Shown: positions 24,301 to 33,600 of the stretch, piece by piece
How positions within the stretch are numbered: the first letter of the stretch is position 1
Layout: each line of letters opens with the position of its first letter
NCBI RefSeq assembly: GCF_030035675.1
Contig: NC_084481.1
Span: forward strand, 119,563,517-119,627,516
DNA from: Rhineura floridana
Lineage: Eukaryota > Chordata > Lepidosauria > Squamata > Rhineuridae
Length of the DNA: 64,000 nt
Direction of reading: 5' to 3'
Program-made: the position numbers and the translations under genes
Notes under the pieces: model-generated
Database searches by the model: none
The model's input: only the letters and a program-made list of their open reading frames with translations
Told to the model about the DNA's origin: nothing

Positions 24301-27300
24301 TTGATTTCAAATCACAAATGAGTGGAGTTAGGTTTGTAGCCTAAGCTGATATCTGGCTTTTCATTTACCATTTTGAAATGGTGGTTGTTCCAATATTGTC
24401 AATTTAGCAGTTAATCTTTGATCATACTGCGCTTCTTTCCAGATTGCACCCAGTTCAGGTGCATCTCTTGTTCCACCTGAGGTGCACTACTGAGCATGGA
24501 AAGTGAGCCATGTAGACTGCATGGGTCCCCTGCTTTTCTAATGCAGCCTGTGTAATGCCAAACTTCTGCTCATGCTTGGCTTCAAAACAGTTAGATCCTG
24601 CTGTTTGTGTTTTACAACACATGGTAGCTTTTCTTCCTCTTCTAGGAGTCAGCCTCAGGGCCCAGCCCTTCGACAAACAACTCTGTAATAGACGTAGATG
24701 ATCTAGAGGAGTTTGCTGTGAGACCTGCTCCTCAGGGGGTTACTGTCAAATGCCGAATCACAAGAGACAAGAAGGGAATGGACCGTGGAATGTACCCTAC
24801 TTACTACCTCCACCTGGAAAGGGAGGATGGTAAAAAGGTCATAAAGCATATTTTACTAGTTGCATATGAAATGTCAGAAGAAAACAAATAGAAATAGAGT
24901 TTGTACAAGTGGAAAAATCCCTACACTCACATATTTGAATATTCCATCCCTAAAGTACAAGTGTTTATAGTTGAAAATAGAGTATATTTTGCAAGCAGAA
25001 AGGATATTTAAGAAAAACAACAACATTTTTATAGATACGGTTTAGACTATAAACCTATACATACTCTGGTGGGAGTAGATCCCATTGAAGTCAGTGGGAT
25101 TTACTTCTGAATAGACATGTATAGGATTGCACTATCAGAGGCTAATCTCCTCTGTGTTCCACACAGTCTTTTTAATTAGTAGTGTAAGTGATTCTTGAAT
25201 TGCCATTCTAAATATTTGTTTATTATTATTTATTTATTAAATTTACACCTTGCCCTTCCTCAACATTCAGGTTTTATCTATTGCATTCAAATGTTTTATT
25301 CTAATATTTCCCCTGTGTTAAGGTGTCATAAGACACACCATTAACAATGGAGATACCTTTATTAACTATATGAGCAGTGAAGTTTAGATGCATGGTCTCA
25401 TTAGGCAATCCAATCCTGAGCATATATAATCAAAAGGAACCAGAGACTAGAACGAGGAGAGGCTTTTAAAAAGTGTTCAGATATGAATTATAGGGCCAAT
25501 TTACACATTACCAATTGCAGTGTGGTGGCCATTGAACATCATTTCTAGAGGTCCATGTGGCTGAGGTGATGTCTGGAATCAGTGTCCTATTGCAGATGGC
25601 CAGATTGTACGTAAGTATATGCAATGTGATCCTGCGTACATATTTATTCAGAAGTAAATCAGACTGAATTAATAGGACTTCATCCTAGAGAAGGGTCCAT
25701 AAGATGCAACCATAGGTCAATATTAACAGACCTCAAAGAAGTTAAGCCCTAGTTTGGGATATTTAACACATTGTCTGGCTGTTTCATGTTACAATAACTC
25801 CCTGGAGCTGTAAACATGCAGAAATGATTTTCAGGATCACCCAAGGCATTTATATTAGACCATAGGATATTTTCCTTTTTGGCTGTTTCCAAGGCCTCTT
25901 GAAGGTGACCTTATGACCATTCTGATGATATACTGAGCTTGCACAGGTTTTGTTTTCCCCTCTCAAATATTTTATCATAATGTTTCCTCTGTACAAAATA
26001 ACTGATACAGTAACATGCCTATAAGGCCATTTTTGGCCAGTTGTTCAGGGTCATAGGAAGTTGTCTTACATTGAGTAAACCACTGGTTCAGCTAGGTTAC
26101 TACTGATCATACTGATGGGCGGTGGCTCTCCAGAGTTTAAAATGTATGTTTTTCTAAGAAATACCAAGGACTGAACCTGGGACCTTTTAGATCAAAGCAT
26201 GTCATATACCACTCCCCCATCTTTGAGTACTCTAGTGATATGTGGTAGTCTGGAAGTGTAAAACCATTCATACATAAAACTGAATTTTAGACTGTGTTGT
26301 AAATTGATATAACCCACCTTGGTGGCCCAATTTAAGACTGAAAGGCAGATTTTTTTAAAAAATAAAAAATAAATGGTGTGGTGCTTTCCAATCTACAATT
26401 GCATGCATGAACCTTAGTAATGTATGCACTGCATAATTATTATCACACAAAACTTGCTATATTAGCTTGCATTATCTTGCTTTTCTGTGTGTGTTAGCAA
26501 AAGTCATGATTTTGGTCAATTAATATATGTGACTTGAGAAAAGTAATGTTTATAACCACATGGCTTCAGGTAGTCCTCTTTTTGTTTATACTTTGTCCTT
26601 AGGAGTTGTTACGTTTGGAGTCTTCAAATGATTAGCAGTTGGTCTCTATAGCTTCTGACCTGAACTGGCATCGGTTTTCCCTTTACTTGAAGGAAACTGT
26701 TCAAGCTCAAATTAAATATTTAACAAAGTGTACTAGGTTGAATTATTTAAACAACAAATAATAGATTGAAGAAAGTTGTTTTCTCTGCTGATTTTTTAAA
26801 AAACCTGTTTTTGCTAACTCTCCTTCCACGTTTTTGCTGATGACACTAAACTGCAAGAAAATTAGACCTGGCTTTCTTTTTCTAATGGTTCTGTCAGATT
26901 CTGCCACGACAATGATATTTTTTCATTTTCAAATTCCTTAGGTATTTTTGTTAGCTGGAAGGAAGCGAAAGAAGAGCAAAACCTCAAATTACCTCATCTC
27001 CATTGACCCAACAGACCTGTCACGAGGAGGAGAGAGTTTCTTTGGAAAACTAAGGTAAATGTTTATATGTTTAAGGCAGGGATGGGAAACTTATGGTCTT
27101 TCAGATGTTGTAGACTCCAGTTCCCATCAGCCCCAGCTAGCACGGCCAATGGTCAAAGATGATGAGAGTTGGAGTCCAATCACATCTGAAGGGCCTCTGG
27201 TTCACCATTGTTGGTTTAAGGTATAATGCAGAGAGTCATAGGCCCTGGTTATTTTCCTACCTTCTGATATTATGCATTCTTTTCCTGTTAATGAAAAGTT

Positions 27301-27661
27301 GCTGTTTAAAGGAATTCCCAGAAGAATCAAGCAGTCACTGTTCTTCGTCTTGCATTATGGAGGCAGTCAAAAGATTTCCTGTCATTCTTTTTTTTTGCTT
27401 TCTATTCACACACTGCAATAAATCTTCAGAATGCTTGTAACATAACTCAGTTTAATTAACCCCTTAATCCATTCTAACCATCCTTTTTATTTATACAAGT
27501 TGGAATGATTAAAGTGGTAAGAATCCCCTTAAGAATAGTAAGAGCGTTGGAAAGAAGAATGCTCAAGGGGAATACATGAGCCAATGTACCATAGCGAGGA
27601 GTCGCTCCTACTGGGAGGAAGGGCAGGATACAAATCATCATCATCATCTTCTTCTTCCTCT

Positions 27662-27693
<32 letters not shown>

Positions 27694-30600
27694 TTCTTCT
27701 TCTTCTTCTTCTTCTTCTTCTTCTTCTTCTTCGAGGCAGAGCCATAGCAATCTCCTCCCAGCAGCAGTGTCACTGCTGCTTATGGAGAGAAGAGACAGCG
27801 AGGTTGGAAATGTGCAAGCACACTTGTGGACCCAATTCACTGCTCTTACCAGTGGATCTGCAGAGCCCCAACCTCACCACCACACACCGTCCCCCTCCTG
27901 ACAAGTGGCTATTGCTGCAGCCTCACTGGGCAAACCATTCCTGGACTTAGAATGGTTGACTTGGTTCAGAGAGACCTGGGTTCAAATTCCCTTTCAGCCA
28001 GGAAGCTTGCTAGGGCCAGACACTGATCTCTCAGCCCAATATTGTGAGGATGAAAGGGGAAATGCTATGTATGCTTCCCAGAGCTCGAGGAGAGGAGAGA
28101 TACAAATAAAATAAGTATTAATTCTGGGTCATTTGGTTCAGGGTAAAAATGTGCTTTGTGAATGCCTCATAACTGGTTCTCATGGGATCATATCTCTAAT
28201 CCTAATACTAGGCTTTCCCTGACCCATAAGATTGGCCCCCTGTACATGTTTGAATCTTCTGAATTTCTGCTTTATTCACTTCTTTATGCTTTTATATATT
28301 TTTATATTGCTGTTTTACTAATTTAGGTTGTGTTTTTGTTTTAATGTTTTAATGATTTATTGTTTTGTTTTTTAGACTGTGCACCGCTTAGAGATTTTTG
28401 AAATGTTAAGTGGCATATAAATGTGTTCAAATTAAATAAACTTCTCTGAGGTTTTGTGAAAATTCAGAATTAATTGTATAATAAATAGTGGCTCAGTCTG
28501 GCATGCCTCTTGTTTTATACAGCTGTCCAAAACCTCAGCACTGTTTGGGATTGTCATATGACTACAGATATTATTTTTCATATTGTTTGAATCCTTGAGG
28601 CTCAGTTGATGCTGATGATTCAGTATTGTATAGTGAAAGTAATCAACTATTTTTCCTCTCTAATAGATCAAATCTTATGGGGACAAAGTTTACAGTTTAC
28701 GATAATGGAGTAAACCCAATGAAAACAACATTGAGCTTGGAGGCAAGTAACCTGCGCCAGGAGCTAGCTGCTATTTGCTACGTAAGTATTATTCATAAGC
28801 AAAATAAGCAAACATTTTTCAGTAAAATAATGAATAAGCATATAAAATTATATAAACCTTTCAACGTATTTATAACTCACACCTACCACATTCGCTATAT
28901 TACCGAAATTAGGGCCGATGTGACTTGTTTCTGGGGTTTACAGCCTCACCCCATCCCAGAGGAAGCCACAGAGCAGTGCTGCCTTTTGCCTGGTTGGTGC
29001 TGCTCTCAGGCCATCTTCCCAGCTCACCCTAACCACCACCATTACCCTTGCTGAAAAATAAGAGGATGCCCAAGATTCCTCTGCCACATTGTGGTGTTTC
29101 TTTAACTCCAGACATCAGATCCTCCCCAGCCAATTCCCATAGAATGAGGAACTGTGACATGTCCAGAGGAGGTCTAGCCGCTAAGTGGATTGGTATGATA
29201 GGCTCCCCACACATCCCTGGTAAGCTACCAGGTGAGCTACCAGGAATGAGACATGAAAAGTGGATTAGGCATATACCTTGCTTCATACATTATCCTAGGA
29301 GCATGGGTGCCTCTGCAAACAGTAATCATGGGAGCACTGCTGAGCATGATGAGCTGTCTGTGTGAACCATGGGCCAGTTTTAACCACACTGGTGAACAGG
29401 GGGATTAGTAGATTTAGGACTATTGTTGAAGGCTCTATTAGGGGAGAAAACCCAGGCTGATCTTCTCCCATCCTCCAGCCACCTGGCCTTGGACTGGCCT
29501 ACATAAATTGCACAACAAATGCAAAGAGCAAAACATTTATATTATCACTGTAATGTGTTTTATGTAAGCCTACCCTTGAAGACAGTCCAAAAACAAACAG
29601 CTTAAAAATACCATGGCCAGATTGTTAACTGTTACTCACTGCCATAAACGTATCAGTGTTTTAATGGGCTGCACTGGCTACTAGTCTGCTTCTGGGCCCA
29701 ATTCAAGGTGATGGTTTTGGCCTTCAGTGCCCTAAACAGCCTGGGACTGAAGGGCCACCTTCTCCTCCATGAATCTACCCTTTTCAAAGCCATCTCAGTT
29801 TCATCAGGTGGCTACCAGAGAAAAGGTTTTTTCTCTTATTCTAATTGTATGGATTGTTAATGGGAGACTTATGAAAGAGTGAGTGGCAACACTTTATTGT
29901 CCCTCCTTTATTTTGGTACATCACAGCCACATAGAAAAGAATGGAAATCCTTTATTTCAGAATATCATAGGAACATGCAGACTAAAGTAGAATATATATG
30001 GCTTCCTAAAAGTTAATTCCATGTGACACAGCAATTAATCTATACTAGTAATTGTAAAACGTATGCCATTCTGGTTCACTTGCTGTTTACAGACCGTTGC
30101 ATTTTATTTTGCTGTTATCATTAAGGGGCCCTTGCAAATATTTCAGCTTGTAACCCATCCCCTCCTGCACTCTAGGTCAGCCTTTCCCAATCGTTGGGTC
30201 CCCAGATGTGGCTGGACTACAATTCCCATCATTCCTGACCATTGGCCATGCTGGCTGGGGCTGATGGGAGTTGTAGTCCAACAACATCTGGGGACCCAAC
30301 TGTTGGGAAAGGCTCCTCTAGGTGATCCCTGGGAATGAACTGTGTAAAAAGCAAGCAAAACATTAGGGAGCACTTAGACACTGTGATGTCTGTCAGACAC
30401 GACACCACTAATATTGGCCCTCAATGGCAGATCATGTGAAAATATAGTACAGTGTATAGTACAGTACATTACCTTTATCCTGTGTATTCTAAACACCTGC
30501 ATCAGAGTTCAGAAAGTGCTGAATTTTAATGTAGTGTTCATTATTTCAAGAGACCCTAATAATTTTCTTATACTGTATTCATAGTGGTCTTATGGTCTGT

Positions 30601-33600
30601 CTCCAGCTGATTGTGACTATCCATAGGGCACAATTCTTCAGTGAGAAATGGGTGCTGGCCTTCATGTTCTCACATTAAGTCTAGGTAAATAAATTGTACA
30701 GAAGTGGGGCTCTATTTCTTTCAGTTATCTTTGGATGCCTAGGCCTCCTGTATAATAATTTACAGTGCATTGAATAAGAGGTGGCGTAAAACCAGAGTAA
30801 ATGAGACTAGTGATTGTGTCCATTGATTCAGTCTGGCCGTAAGACGAAGGAAGTCTGAATTCATTTGTTAATGATAGTGAAGGCTGTTGGGATGAGTCAT
30901 TCAACTACAGCATAGATGTACTCAGGATTTCTTTACCCTCAAATGACCCTTTTCTGTTCAAGTCCTCAACTTCCCTAGAGCAAAAGTGACTGAAATGAGC
31001 ATCTGATATACAAGATGCAAAATGCTCAGAACTGCACACTGCATGCTCTTAATTCATGACGATCATGTGCCCCTTTTCTGTGCCTGGGTCAAGCTAACTG
31101 TCGATTCCACTGTGGCTCTGTGTCATCCAACCAGGTTTGAGTTGCACAAGCAAAGTTTTACAACTGACTGCCAGATACACAGAATGTCAGGGCTGGAAAG
31201 AAACTCTAGTTAGCATTTAATTTGTAATATGAGAGATGATTCGGCTGCCTCCTAATCAATGCCTTGGAAACTATTGTCCCTAATCCCAGATACTTAGGGC
31301 CTGGGTGAAAGAAAGGGACTTTGTGTGTGATCAGAGACACTGTCACATGTTCCTGGCTTTAGCCCTGATATTTAAAATAGATTTGAGGCTAAATCTTGTC
31401 TCAAATTAAGTCCTACACCTTGAACAAGCTTTTCTCCCAATCTTAGTAACAACAACCCCTGCCTTGCAGATCTGTAATGTGCTGGAACCAGAAAGCCTGA
31501 GGAAAGGGGGTATCCTTCATCACAAAAGTTTGTTTATTTAAAATATGTAAACGTCTTTCCATCAAAATTTTCAAGGTGGCTGCTGAGAGTGCAATTCAGG
31601 TATCTGAGTAAAACAATTCAGATGTCTTTTAAGATCAAATATTTTAGTGTCCCTTTGTATCTTAGAGAGCCAGTGTGGTGTAGTGGTTAAGGTGACCTGG
31701 GAGACCAGGGTTCGAATCCCCACATAGCCATGAAGCTTACTGGGTGACCTCGCCTCTCAGCTTCATGAAAACCCTGTTCGTAGGGTCACCATAAGTCGGA
31801 ATCAACTTGAAGGCAGTACCTTTACCTTTGTATGTTATGGTTGGCTTTTTAGAAACATTCTTGGGTGTTTAAGTGTGGATATTTTGTTGGCCTGCGTACA
31901 GCAAGTTTCATGATCCACCTCACAGAAAAATGAAATGGGCTGTCTTCAAGTCAATTCCAACTTATGAGCAACCCTATGAATAGGGTTTTCATGGTAAGCG
32001 GTATTCAGAGGGGGTTTACCATTGCCTTCCTCTGAGGCTGAGAGGCAGTGACTGGCCCAAGGTCACCCAGTGAGCTTCATGGCTGTGTGGGGATTCGAAC
32101 CCTGGTCTCCTCGGTCGTAGTCCCACACCTTAACCACTATCTGCAAAAAACATTGCATGACTGGATGATCTATTCTGACAAAACATTTTTCCATATGCAC
32201 ATACATAGGACAGTTTTCCAAAGTCATCCACTTGATGCAAATTGTTGCATCAGATCAGAACTGACCCCAAAACACATATTCACTAAATCCTAGGTGTGTA
32301 TACTTTCCATAGCATTTTCAAAAACTCATAACTTAAGAGAAAAGCTACGTTCCTGACAGGCTTTTGTGATCCCACAGGACTGCTGCTGCTGCTGCTGATT
32401 AATCAAGCTGCAGCTGCACCTACTGGTCGCTGTAAGAAGTGCAGTGGAAGAGAGATTCCAGCCATGTAGTTAGAAATATAGCCATTAGCAAGGGGGAGAG
32501 ACTGGCTGTTGTTGACCTCTTGATTTCTTACATGCAGCTGAGCTTGAATTAAACTCTGATATGGACCTCAATTCATAATTGATAGGCTGGACTACAGGGT
32601 GCCTATCATTTATGTAATTACTACAATTGACATAAGTGTGAATAATTGAGAACAAAAATAAACACACAGGTTTTTCAGTTATGTATAGTAAGTAATGCCT
32701 CAGTTAACAAATCCTCCAGGAAAGAAACTCCTTTTAACAAAGTCTTTTTTGGGTGCAGGGGGCATGGTGAGAGTCACACACTCTGACATAGTCAGGCTCC
32801 TTGTCTACTGGATTGCGGCTGCTGCAGGCAGCTGTCTCACACATGGTTGGAATGGCGCTCTTTACCAGGTGGTGCAGGCGCCTCCACAGTAAACAGTGTT
32901 TCAAGTGCACTGGAAGCACTGTTTACTGCAGATGTATCTGCTTGAGTGTAGGTGAGGATGGCACAGAGAGAGCGAGAGCAGGGTGGCGGCGGCAGTGGCT
33001 GCCCCTTGATTTCTGGTTGAGTGTATGGAGAGGAGAACTGTGCTCAAAGCTTTAGTTTGCTATAGCAAGATGCTACATGATAAAAGAAAAAAGGTGAGGC
33101 AGGCATCCCTGGATGCATTTTAGAAAACCTTCAAGTGGTCTGTATTCAAGGCTTACCTGCCCTGGTTATTTCATTTCAGACATGGTTATTGTTAGTTCTG
33201 AATAAAAAGTTTGCTGAAATAAGTTAAACTGCTCATCTTTTTTGTGGTGTAGGAACCTATCCCTATTCTTTCCATGTTTATTCCTACCTCTGGTACCAAA
33301 GTTTCTGTTATAGAATAGTGTCCAGGAATGGAGATATTACTGTACTTAACTGTGATACTAGGGTAGAAGTCACCAGATGCCAACAGAGAAATGAGCAGAG
33401 ATACCCCATCTTCTCTCTCCTCTCCTTGTCTCCCTTCTGAAGTGAATGAGGAAGGGCACATGGGTCCCTCCTCTGCAGCCTCCCCTCACTCATCACTAAT
33501 TTCTCAGAATGGGCCTCCAAAACTTGAGATCTAAAACTAGGGAGCTAATGTAACATAGTGGCTAGGAGATGACTGTGGATTATGCAGCCCATTTAAATCT

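Noticed and set aside
27529-27901. Long frames encoding poly-Glu, poly-Ser, poly-Leu and poly-Lys
   Set aside because: They are the readings of one TTC microsatellite.
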